Shown: positions 1 to 6,809 of the stretch, piece after piece
How the letters are laid out: each line of letters starts with the position of its first letter
Position numbering within the stretch: position 1 is the stretch's first letter
From: an uncultured Bacillota bacterium
Lineage (GTDB): Bacteria > Bacillota_I > Bacilli_A > Izemoplasmatales > UBA1188
Length of the DNA: 8,907 nt
Direction: 5' to 3'
Assembly: GCA_900318975.1 (NCBI GenBank)
Contig: ONMY01000229.1
Span: forward strand, 1 to 8,907
Position numbers and translations under genes: made by a program
The notes under the pieces: generated by a model
What the model was told of the DNA's origin: nothing
Databases searched by the model: none
Seen by the model: the letters and a program-made list of their open reading frames with translations, nothing else

Positions 1-1547
1 GAGATAAGTGTTCCTTCTTCTATAACTTTTGAAATGTTTTTGTTTTCTTTAATCGATTTTGTCGATGCATATTCTGTTAAAGATGGATTCATGACATCAA
101 GTTCCATTCCCTTAAATGTTAAACCGATATTTGTGATTAAGGCTGCGATATAGGCAAGTGGAATTAAATCGATTAAATATTTAATCTTTAAGATTAATAC
201 TCCAAAGAAGAGCATCATATAAGCTACTGTAAGTATACTTAATGTGAATATTAAACTCACTATTATTTTTGCCCAAGTAACGTTTTCACATTTAGATGGG
301 GCAGTTTTCAAAAGCACAAATTCGCTTCCCTCACGCGTTAGAGATGTTGAAATATCAATTGTGCTCGTAAGAGATAGAAGCATTAAGAATAGTACCGCAA
401 ATATTGATGCATAGACTGGACCGGTTGTTAGATTTAGGGCAAGTCTTGAATATACACCAAGTATTAGAAGCATGATTGATGGCATGAAGAGGAGGAGGAG
501 ATATGTCTCTGCCGTCTTACCGATATCTCTATATGACATCAAGAATTCTTTTCTAATAAAACTATTAAAGACATTCTTAGGTGCTTCTTCTTTTATTTTA
601 TGGTCTTTTTCTCTAGCTTCTTCCATCGATCTTGATGCTAAGCTGAAATAGAATGGTCTAATTATCAGTGTTACAAGAGCGATTCCAGATATAACGATTG
701 ATAGGATAAATAATATATTTAGTCCAATATTAGAACTATATAGCATTAACACAAAGAATCTAACATAAAGTGTAAATCCCGCAATGTCTTGAACAAATGA
801 TTTTATTTTATCGACGAATGTGACGTATTCTGTGATTACGGCAATCCTTTCCGGAAGTAGTGATACAATTATGAATACTAACGCATATGTGATAAATACT
901 AAGAGTAGATTTGCGACGAGTTCAACTATAGGACTTGAATTGATATATCTTTTAATAAACGATGCTGGAAGACTGAATAAGCTTCCAAATAGAACTGGTA
1001 TAATAGGTAGGAATATAATCACAATTGGAACTAATAAGAAATAATTGAGTTTTACAAATGGTAAGACTGAATATATGCTTTCATTAGTTGAAAGTCCAAT
1101 TGTGAGAACTAAAGGTAGGATTCCAAAGAATGCTTTTCTAAGTTCAAAGATGTAATAAACTATGAGCTTAGATGCGAATACTTCACTGTGCCTACATGGG
1201 AAAGATAGTAGTAAGACATTATCTCTGTCTAGGAATAAGCTTTGCATCATTCCACCAGTGCACGTGACTATTGACGTCACTTGAAGAATTGCAATATAGA
1301 ACATTAGGAAATCTGCACTTAATATGAAACCAATTGAGAAGAGGTTTACAACTACATTAAAGATTAAATATAGTCCTGCAGTAATTAATGCAATCAAGGC
1401 TAAAGAAACGATGAAAGACACTGTCTTTCTTCCAAAAGATAGTGAACTTTTCTTTCTTACGTTTTTAAGCTGCATTGAGACTAGAATAGATATTCTTTTA
1501 ATAGTCTCATTCAAGTTTTCCTTGAAATTATTTTTTACTTCTTCCAT
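1..1547 (-). CDS. ABC-2-like exporter permease, partial (C-terminus off left edge)
   Basis: Transmembrane subunit of an ABC exporter in the plasma membrane; substrate unknown. The frame is open from the ATG at 1547 to the window edge (515 complete codons). The short cytoplasmic N-terminus is followed by hydrophobic segments at about residues 44-70, 76-97, 137-152, 169-195, 206-231, 260-300, 348-371, 377-396, 427-454 and 459-477. Two segments resemble the family often called ABC_tran_2 (PF16949-like): RDNVLLLSFP at 108-117, followed by a SKL-type helix start, and REGSEFVLLKTAP at 405-417, the usual 'SREG..F..LKSLP' element. Family members are usually somewhat longer, so perhaps 30-100 residues are missing. 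The start is chosen because its ATG shares one base with the stop of the upstream ATPase gene (TAATG). No strong Shine-Dalgarno precedes it, so translation is probably coupled. It is almost certainly the partner of that ATPase. Family assignment is from remembered motifs, not a search. Confidence 0.85.
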   Translation of the reverse strand, partial: MEEVKNNFKENLNETIKRISILVSMQLKNVRKKSSLSFGRKTVSFIVSLALIALITAGLYLIFNVVVNLFSIGFILSADFLMFYIAILQVTSIVTCTGGMMQSLFLDRDNVLLLSFPCRHSEVFASKLIVYYIFELRKAFFGILPLVLTIGLSTNESIYSVLPFVKLNYFLLVPIVIIFLPIIPVLFGSLFSLPASFIKRYINSSPIVELVANLLLVFITYALVFIIVSLLPERIAVITEYVTFVDKIKSFVQDIAGFTLYVRFFVLMLYSSNIGLNILFILSIVISGIALVTLIIRPFYFSLASRSMEEAREKDHKIKEEAPKNVFNSFIRKEFLMSYRDIGKTAETYLLLLFMPSIMLLILGVYSRLALNLTTGPVYASIFAVLFLMLLSLTSTIDISTSLTREGSEFVLLKTAPSKCENVTWAKIIVSLIFTLSILTVAYMMLFFGVLILKIKYLIDLIPLAYIAALITNIGLTFKGMELDVMNPSLTEYASTKSIKENKNISKVIEEGTLI

Positions 1548-3868
1548 TATTTGTTTTCGAGAATTAATCCTGCATCAGTTGTCTTGATGTCTTCTTCAGT
1601 GAATTTTCCTTTCTTTTCATCGGATACTACATATTTTAGATATAGAGATTCAAGTGTAGTACCTTCCTTCTTTAAATCTTCTATTTTATATACTCCCATG
1701 AGTTCACCATGAGATATAATTGCGATTTTATTACAGAGTTTTTCAATTACTTCAATTACATGAGTTGAGAAGAATACGATATTTCCTTTTGATGCATGTT
1801 CTCTCATGCATTCTTTAATTTCGTATGAAGATGTTGGATCTAGACCTGTTAGAGGTTCATCTAGTACCCATACTTTAGGGTTATGAATAAGTGATGCAAT
1901 AACGACGAGTTTTTGCTTCATACCATGTGAATAGCCCTTTGCTTCTTTATCAAGCGCATCGGTTAAACCAAACATGTTAGTGTAATATTCAATTCTCTCA
2001 TCTCTAGTCTTTTTATCGACTTTGTATAAATCTGCAACGTAGTTGATATATTCTCTTCCGGTTAGTTTTTCATAAACTGCGTGGTTATCTGAAACATAAC
2101 CGATATTGAGTTTTGCTTGAAGTGGATATTTTTCAATATCATAACCATTGATTTCAATTGTTCCTTCAGTAATCGACTGTATTCCAACGAGGGATTTGAT
2201 GACAGTTGATTTTCCTGCACCATTATGTCCAATGAAACCAAAGACATCGCCATCTTCAATTGTTAAGTTAAAGTCTTTTACTGAATAGTGATCGCTTCCA
2301 CCATATTTCTTACTGAAATGTGATATCTTAATCATTGTTTTTCCCTCCATTTTCTTATAGATTTCTTCGATTTCTTTCTTTGTTGCATTTCCTATTTTTT
2401 CTTTTTTCAGTGCAGTTTTATAATTTGTAAGTCTGATATCATCGGCGATAAGGAAGAACCTATCAACGATGTACCAAAGAAGGAATGAAAATGCGATAAA
2501 GAATACATAGATTACAATTGTGTTTAAAACGTATATGTAGACATGTCTTCCAAAAAGATCAGCATAAACAACATATTTGTATTTTCCTTCAGCATTGACT
2601 GCATATTTTAAATTCCACGCTAACCTTTCAACAAGTGATATAGATGTGAATTTATCTCCGTAAAGGAAGAAAAAGTCGACATGTGTGGAATTTAGTGATG
2701 GGTCAATATCATAGTTTACATAAGCTCCTGCCGTTTGTGCGATTAATACATAGATTGTAAAGACACCAATTGCCTTAACCATATCTTTAAATTTTGGTCT
2801 TTCAAACACATTAAGTGATACCGCAAGGAATGGGAACACAAAGTCAATGATATGGTTGTACCAGAATTCAGCGATTTCTGATGAGAAGAAATCTCCATTA
2901 CTTGGCAAGAGTAGAGCGAATAGTGCACCAAGAGTATTACAGAAGTATGTGAAATAGAATAGTGACTTTACATTGAATATTATCGCAATAAGCATGAATA
3001 TTACTGCAGTATTACAGATATGAAGTGGGTAGTCTTGAAGCGGCATTGTGAATGTACAATACCTAGAATAATATTCATAGAAAGCCGAAAATGCTAGGAG
3101 GAGCATAAATGCCTTCTTCTCTTCCATACTTCTCTTTTTAAGGTATAAAAGAAGGAAGACGAAGAGTAGGATGGTAATTAAAAGCGATATTATATGGTTA
3201 ATATTAAATCCAGTTGAATAACTTCCATTTTGCCCAAAGAGGAACTGAAGTGCATATATTGGCATCACTAGGAATGCAAGAAGCGGGAAGATATAAAGAC
3301 CAGATAGAATATCTTTTGCCTTAAATCTTTCTTCTTTTTCTTTTAGTAATTCCTTCTTTAGGATAAGCGCATAGATGATGCCCATCATCGATATTTTAAA
3401 GAAAAAGAAACCTGCCTCCATTAGTTCTCTTCCCTTATAGTTACCAACAATTGAGAATATATTTGCCTTAAAGAAAATAATATTGATGATTATTACAAGT
3501 GGAAGCAAAAAGAGATTATATAATTTTAGTTCTTTTGTTTCTCTAAGTGTTCCAGTAAATGATGAAAGTATTGCGATATTAGTGAACCATTTAAGAATGA
3601 GAATTAAAAGTGCACTCACTCTTGATTCAAATACACCATCATATCTTCCCCTTAATACACCGGTTGTATATGATGATATTTCTTTCCAAGCATCGAATTC
3701 TTCTATGTTATATGGCCTAACCATTAAAATCACAAAAATACAAACAAAAAATAAGAAACAAGATACCTTAAGCATTATATCCAATACTTTTTTGTTTCTT
3801 ACAAACATCATTATTAAAATAACTGATAACACTACTACAAGTAGAGATAATATTTGAAATAAAATCAT
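1547..3868 (-). CDS. Fusion: YwaF/TIGR02206 (TMEM164-like) membrane region plus ABC ATPase
   Basis: A 773-residue protein in two parts. Residues 1-511 are polytopic, with about 12 hydrophobic segments (for example 1-23, 34-50, 116-136, 153-171, 187-210, 224-244, 284-300, 302-321, 336-353, 363-380, 444-468). Residues about 275-385 resemble the YwaF/TIGR02206 core: DYPLHICNT at 279-287, FTYFCNTLGALFALLLP at 306-322 and the N-H pair at 338-339. Residues 512-773 are a complete ABC ATPase: Walker A GHNGAGKST 547-555, Asp594 where the Q-loop Gln normally sits, signature YSHGMKQ 646-652, Walker B VWVLDEP 666-672 and H-loop His703. The ATPase presumably energises the permease encoded just downstream. 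The role of the membrane region is unknown; it is not a normal ABC permease domain. The start at 3868 has only a weak AAGG, nine bases upstream. A strong ribosome binding site lies at the domain junction. The fusion is seen directly; export function is inferred. Confidence 0.88.
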   Translation of the reverse strand: MILFQILSLLVVVLSVILIMMFVRNKKVLDIMLKVSCFLFFVCIFVILMVRPYNIEEFDAWKEISSYTTGVLRGRYDGVFESRVSALLILILKWFTNIAILSSFTGTLRETKELKLYNLFLLPLVIIINIIFFKANIFSIVGNYKGRELMEAGFFFFKISMMGIIYALILKKELLKEKEERFKAKDILSGLYIFPLLAFLVMPIYALQFLFGQNGSYSTGFNINHIISLLITILLFVFLLLYLKKRSMEEKKAFMLLLAFSAFYEYYSRYCTFTMPLQDYPLHICNTAVIFMLIAIIFNVKSLFYFTYFCNTLGALFALLLPSNGDFFSSEIAEFWYNHIIDFVFPFLAVSLNVFERPKFKDMVKAIGVFTIYVLIAQTAGAYVNYDIDPSLNSTHVDFFFLYGDKFTSISLVERLAWNLKYAVNAEGKYKYVVYADLFGRHVYIYVLNTIVIYVFFIAFSFLLWYIVDRFFLIADDIRLTNYKTALKKEKIGNATKKEIEEIYKKMEGKTMIKISHFSKKYGGSDHYSVKDFNLTIEDGDVFGFIGHNGAGKSTVIKSLVGIQSITEGTIEINGYDIEKYPLQAKLNIGYVSDNHAVYEKLTGREYINYVADLYKVDKKTRDERIEYYTNMFGLTDALDKEAKGYSHGMKQKLVVIASLIHNPKVWVLDEPLTGLDPTSSYEIKECMREHASKGNIVFFSTHVIEVIEKLCNKIAIISHGELMGVYKIEDLKKEGTTLESLYLKYVVSDEKKGKFTEEDIKTTDAGLILENK
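2333..2348 (-). promoter_or_regulatory. Internal ribosome binding site and ATG at the ATPase domain boundary
   Basis: On the minus strand a GGAGG (2348-2344) lies eight bases before an in-frame ATG (2335-2333), which is codon 512 of the fused gene. Translation from here gives a 262-residue protein beginning MIKISHFSKKYG, the usual opening of a stand-alone ABC ATPase. It is far stronger than the site at the annotated upstream start. It may therefore direct internal initiation of a free ATPase, or be the relic of two genes that became fused. Sequence and spacing are seen; use in the cell is inferred. Confidence 0.6.
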
Positions 3869-3877
3869 AATGGGAAA

Positions 3878-3899
3878 CCTTATATATTTTATATAAAGG
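3878..3899 (-). promoter_or_regulatory. Hairpin over the ribosome binding site of the fusion gene
   Basis: The minus strand reads CCTT, a bulged T, ATATA, an AAA loop, TATAT, AAGG. This is a nine-pair stem with one bulge, and its last strand contains the only candidate Shine-Dalgarno (AAGG, nine bases before the ATG at 3868). With the predicted promoter just upstream it would sit at the extreme 5' end of the transcript. It could limit translation of the long fusion product or protect the mRNA end. The stem is AU-rich, so the effect may be small. Confidence 0.35.
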
Positions 3900-3906
3900 C
3901 GTCTTT

Positions 3907-3935
3907 AACATATCATCTATGACTGAAAAAGACAA
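3907..3935 (-). promoter_or_regulatory. Candidate promoter of the ABC exporter genes
   Basis: On the minus strand, TTGTCT (3935-3930) is separated by 17 bases from TATGTT (3912-3907). The latter is preceded by TGA, giving an extended -10 (TGnTATGTT). Each hexamer matches the sigma-A consensus at four of six positions. Transcription would begin near 3900, about 30 bases before the start codon. No operator-like repeat is evident. The rest of the 3869-4067 gap holds only this promoter, the leader hairpin and the terminator of the preceding gene. Confidence 0.4.
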
Positions 3936-4013
3936 GATAATAACACATAGATATCAAAAACAAGTGGATAAGTTTCGAATATATGATGATTTTTTCAAAA
4001 ATATTACACAAAT

Positions 4014-4049
4014 AAAGAAAAAATATGAATTTCGACAAAATTCATATTT
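4014..4049 (-). terminator. Intrinsic terminator of the lipoprotein gene
   Basis: A perfect 12-pair inverted repeat (arms 4021-4032 and 4038-4049, AAATATGAATTT with its complement) encloses a five-base loop. On the minus strand it is followed by a run of six T, then C and three T. It starts about 19 bases after the lipoprotein stop codon. The stem is AT-rich, but length and T-tract make it convincing. Confidence 0.8.
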
Positions 4050-4067
4050 CTCTATTATTTATATATA

Positions 4068-5216
4068 TTATTTGTTGGAAAAATACTCGATTTTATTGAA
4101 GAAATCATCCTTGTTTTTGATGTTTAATTCAAGGAGTGCTTCTCCTTTTACTCTCTTTGTTGAATATACTAAAGCTAGGTTATTTTCAAGTGTGATTGTT
4201 GATATGATATTTCCAGTTAATTCTAGGTTAAAGTTATATCTTTTTATTTCTTCTTTTGATGTATCGTCTAGAGTAATAAATGAAAGATCTAATTCATCAA
4301 TATCTATCAAATAGAATTCATCTCCGCCTTCAGTTCTATATCCATCATCATCGTAAATCTTATCTCTAATAACAACGAGTTTGATATATTCCATTGGAAC
4401 ACGTCCTTTGTAATAGGCACTATTTCTTCTAAAATACATCTCTGTATTACCATATTTATAGATTTGATATTTTCCAATTCCCTTATAGGTTTGTGATGAC
4501 GTTATAGATCCTTTTTTAAAACCAAAACGATTGTTTTTGATGTTGAAGAGCATTGGATTTCCATAATAATCCATTGGGGCAACGAATATATTTAATTTCT
4601 TTAATTCTTCTTCAGTTAATTTTCTTGTGGTTTCAATCTCGATAGATTCACCTCTTAAATTGATGCCACTAATTTTTAGTAGATCTAATTGTGCTTGGGC
4701 TTTAGCATCAGAAAGCTTAACCGCATCTTTTACGCCTTCTCTATATTCATCTATTCCAAGAATTGGAAGACTTCTAACATCATGGATTCCTGTGTAAGAT
4801 GGATCTAATAAATAATAAAAATCAAATAGAATGTCCTTATATGTTATTTCAGTTCCATCTGGAGTCCTAACATCTTCACGAATAGAGATAGTATATTTAT
4901 AAGAACCATCATTTTCCATTCTCTCAGTGATGCTTCCAACTGAAAAATTAAGTTTAGATTTTAAATCTGCAGGTTCATCTATTCTTCCATCCATTATAAT
5001 GTTTCCATTTTCATCAAATGAGAATAGTCTTTCATGGATTAGTTCAACAACGACTTTTTCTCCTTCTGTTTGATAGTAGTATGGAGAATAATTGTTTCCA
5101 AGTGAACTTATACCAATTCTAAAATAGGCTATTTTATCAGTTATTTTATCAGTTTTTTTACAGCCTACGAGTGAAAATATTAAGATTAAGGATAGGATAA
5201 TTATAAGTTTCTTCAT
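4068..5216 (-). CDS. Short substrate-binding lipoprotein, SBP family 5-like, C-terminally reduced
   Basis: A 382-residue exported lipoprotein. A basic start (MKK) and hydrophobic stretch lead to the lipobox LVGC at 16-19, with Cys19 the expected lipidated residue, anchoring it outside the cytoplasmic membrane. The body resembles family 5 (oligopeptide/nickel type) binding proteins. Residues 40-66 recall the '..YSPYYYQT..V..L..ERLFSFD' opening, residues 105-140 the 'REDV.TPDGTEITYKDILFDFYYLLDP' region, and residues 246-280 'GIGKYQIYKY...FRRNSAYYKGR...IKLV'. Such proteins usually have 500-600 residues. This one ends shortly after LVYSTKRVKG (349-358), near where the family's second hinge strand and C-terminal part would continue. 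It is followed at once by a good terminator, so the short form looks settled rather than a fresh frameshift. No importer permease or ATPase of the matching type lies nearby. The start is fixed by the signal peptide; only a weak purine-rich AAGAATAAA precedes it. The exact substrate cannot be given. Confidence 0.85.
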   Translation of the reverse strand: MKKLIIILSLILIFSLVGCKKTDKITDKIAYFRIGISSLGNNYSPYYYQTEGEKVVVELIHERLFSFDENGNIIMDGRIDEPADLKSKLNFSVGSITERMENDGSYKYTISIREDVRTPDGTEITYKDILFDFYYLLDPSYTGIHDVRSLPILGIDEYREGVKDAVKLSDAKAQAQLDLLKISGINLRGESIEIETTRKLTEEELKKLNIFVAPMDYYGNPMLFNIKNNRFGFKKGSITSSQTYKGIGKYQIYKYGNTEMYFRRNSAYYKGRVPMEYIKLVVIRDKIYDDDGYRTEGGDEFYLIDIDELDLSFITLDDTSKEEIKRYNFNLELTGNIISTITLENNLALVYSTKRVKGEALLELNIKNKDDFFNKIEYFSNK

Positions 5217-5231
5217 ATTTTATTCTTAAAT

Positions 5232-5260
5232 ATGCTAGTAATTATTACAAAAAATGTCTA
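5232..5260 (-). promoter_or_regulatory. Weak candidate promoter of the lipoprotein gene
   Basis: On the minus strand, TAGACA (5260-5255; five of six to the -35 consensus) lies 17 bases before TAGCAT (5237-5232; four of six to the -10). The leader would be only about ten bases long. Other TA-rich hexamers nearby compete, so this is tentative. Confidence 0.3.
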
Positions 5261-5308
5261 GAAAAAACATAATATACTCAAAATCTTGTGAAAAATTAGA
5301 GAATATTT

Positions 5309-5342
5309 AAAAAAATAAAATCCTTAAAAAGGACTTTATTTT
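5309..5342 (-). terminator. Intrinsic terminator of the M18 aminopeptidase gene
   Basis: The arms at 5312-5325 and 5329-5342 pair over 14 positions, with a single G-U in the minus-strand RNA, around a three-base loop. Seven T follow on the minus strand, four of them part of the stem. It begins eight bases after the aminopeptidase stop codon. Confidence 0.85.
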
Positions 5343-5350
5343 CATTTATT

Positions 5351-6712
5351 TTACGCTTTTAAGAACGCTTTATATCCGAGGTATGCTTCATATAAATCTA
5401 CTTTAGATATTATCTCCATAGGAGCATGCATACTTAAAACTGGGATACCAGCATCTATTACATTCATATTATAGTTTCCAAGGATATAGGCGATTGTGCC
5501 TCCTCCACCTTGATCAACTTTACCAAGTTCAGATGATTGCCAGTTAACATTTGCATCATCAAATGCCTTTCTTATAAACGCATAGAATTCAGGCATTGCA
5601 TCATTAGAACCTGATTTTCCTCTTGAACCAGTATATTTATTAATTACAAGTCCGTATGAGAAGAAAGCACAGTTATCAGGATCACTAACCTCAGGATATA
5701 GTGGGTCATATGCAGCACTTACATCGCTTGATAACATCTTTGAATTTTCAAAAGCAATTCTTGCATTATATAGTGGATGACCTTCACCTGTTAGAGTTAA
5801 AAGCTTTGCGATAGTGTTTTCAAAGAAGAGTGACTGTGCACCAGTTGCACCAACTGAACCTATTTCTTCTTTATCAACTAGAATACAGCAAGATGTATAT
5901 TCAGGTTTATTAGTATCTAGTAGTGCAACTAAAGAACTATAGGCACAACACCTATCATCATGTCCATATCCTGCAACCATTGATCTATCAAGACCATAAT
6001 CTCTTGCCTTACCAGCTGGAACAACTTCTATTTCAGCACTTAAAAAGTCTTCTTCTTCAACATTATATTTATCTTTGATAATCTTTAAAGCATTTTCTTT
6101 TACTGCTTGTCTAGAATCGCCATCAAGTGGAATATTTGCGAGTGTTAAATCGAGTTTTTCACCTTCTATTACTTTATCAGCTGTCTTTTCCATTTGATTC
6201 TTTGATAGATGGATTAATAAATCAGTGATGCCAAGAACTGGATCATTTTCATCATCACCAATATTTATTTCAACTGTAGTACCATCTTTTTTGCAGACAA
6301 CACCATGAAGAGCTAGTGGGATTGTAACCCATTGATATTTTTTAATACCGCCATAATAGTGAGTGTTTAATAATGCAAATTCTTTTGATTCATAGAAAGG
6401 ATGTTCTTTTAAGTCCATTCTTGGTGAATCAATATGAGCACCTAAAATTCTTAAGCCTTCGGTAATAGGTTTTTTACCAATGATGAATGCAGCAACATTC
6501 TTATTTTTGTTTATTACATATACTTTGTCATTAGCTTTTAATGATTTAAAAGAATCAATATTTTTGTATCCTTTTTCTTCTAATAATTCTACTGTCTTTT
6601 TAACTGCAAGTCTTTCTGTTTTAGAAAATGATAAGAAATCTTTGTATCCTTCTGCAAAATTCATTACAACTTTCTTATCACTATATTTATTCCACGCATT
6701 TTTCTTATACAT
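5351..6712 (-). CDS. M18 family metallo-aminopeptidase
   Basis: A 453-residue cytosolic aminopeptidase of family M18 (aminopeptidase I/aspartyl aminopeptidase type), which removes N-terminal residues from peptides with two metal ions, normally as a large tetrahedral oligomer. All expected sites are present: His93 in GAHIDSPR, the bridging Asp252 in GHDDR, the catalytic Glu282 and metal ligand Glu283 in DKEEIGS, Asp330 in SSDVSAAYDP, and His429 in SMHAPMEI. Further family marks are KSGSNDAMPE (366-375) and KVDQGGGGT (398-406). The length is normal for the family and there is no signal peptide. The start is supported by AGGAGG (6725-6720) seven bases before the ATG. The gene has its own promoter candidate and terminator, so it appears monocistronic. 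A role in peptide turnover is known for the family; a link to the neighbouring binding lipoprotein is only a guess. Preferred residue (acidic or broader) cannot be read from the sequence. Confidence 0.96.
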   Translation of the reverse strand: MYKKNAWNKYSDKKVVMNFAEGYKDFLSFSKTERLAVKKTVELLEEKGYKNIDSFKSLKANDKVYVINKNKNVAAFIIGKKPITEGLRILGAHIDSPRMDLKEHPFYESKEFALLNTHYYGGIKKYQWVTIPLALHGVVCKKDGTTVEINIGDDENDPVLGITDLLIHLSKNQMEKTADKVIEGEKLDLTLANIPLDGDSRQAVKENALKIIKDKYNVEEEDFLSAEIEVVPAGKARDYGLDRSMVAGYGHDDRCCAYSSLVALLDTNKPEYTSCCILVDKEEIGSVGATGAQSLFFENTIAKLLTLTGEGHPLYNARIAFENSKMLSSDVSAAYDPLYPEVSDPDNCAFFSYGLVINKYTGSRGKSGSNDAMPEFYAFIRKAFDDANVNWQSSELGKVDQGGGGTIAYILGNYNMNVIDAGIPVLSMHAPMEIISKVDLYEAYLGYKAFLKA

Positions 6713-6737
6713 ATTTACGCCTCCTACTTATAGATAT

Positions 6738-6766
6738 ATAATACCATAAAATTAGATAATTGTTTA
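6738..6766 (-). promoter_or_regulatory. Candidate promoter of the M18 aminopeptidase gene
   Basis: On the minus strand, TAAACA (6766-6761; four of six) is separated by 17 bases from TATTAT (6743-6738; five of six). Transcription would start about 20 bases before the start codon, just upstream of the AGGAGG. The -35 lies about ten bases beyond the end of the glycosyltransferase terminator, so the gap is used economically. Confidence 0.45.
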
Positions 6767-6775
6767 TTCATAAAC

Positions 6776-6809
6776 AAAAAAAGCATAAACAGATGCTTTG
6801 TTTATGCTT
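6776..6809 (-). terminator. Intrinsic terminator overlapping the glycosyltransferase stop codon
   Basis: A perfect ten-pair inverted repeat (6781-6790 and 6800-6809, AAGCATAAAC with its complement) encloses a nine-base loop. On the minus strand it is followed by seven T (two in the stem). The stem begins inside the TAA stop codon at 6810-6808, so a ribosome reaching the stop would cover its first arm. Confidence 0.8.

Noticed and set aside
820..1044. Plus-strand open frame of 74 codons inside the permease gene
   Set aside because: It is antisense to a continuous membrane-protein frame with recognisable permease motifs, has no ribosome binding site and shows no domain-like sequence.
1324..1587. 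Plus-strand open frame of 87 codons across the permease start and the ATPase end
   Set aside because: It covers the coupled stop-start of two well-supported minus-strand genes; its composition is that of the complement of membrane segments.
2062..2931. Two short minus-strand frames (2062-2259 and 2743-2931) within the fusion gene
   Set aside because: Both are alternate-frame readings of a conserved ABC ATPase and of a membrane core.
1..3868. Antibiotic or lantibiotic self-protection exporter
   Set aside because: No precursor peptide, modification enzyme or two-component system is in the window, and the ATPase motifs alone do not indicate such a substrate.
3869..4067. Riboswitch or small RNA in the 199-base gap
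   Set aside because: Apart from the terminator and the short AU hairpin, I see no GC-containing conserved core or nested stems resembling a known riboswitch.
3483..4314. Plus-strand frames 3483-3857 and 3919-4314
   Set aside because: The first is antisense to the membrane domain. The second covers the promoter and terminator in the gap and the end of the lipoprotein gene, and has no ribosome binding site.
6480..6749. Plus-strand frame of 89 codons over the start of the aminopeptidase gene
   Set aside because: It is antisense to the conserved M18 N-terminus and to the strong AGGAGG of that gene.
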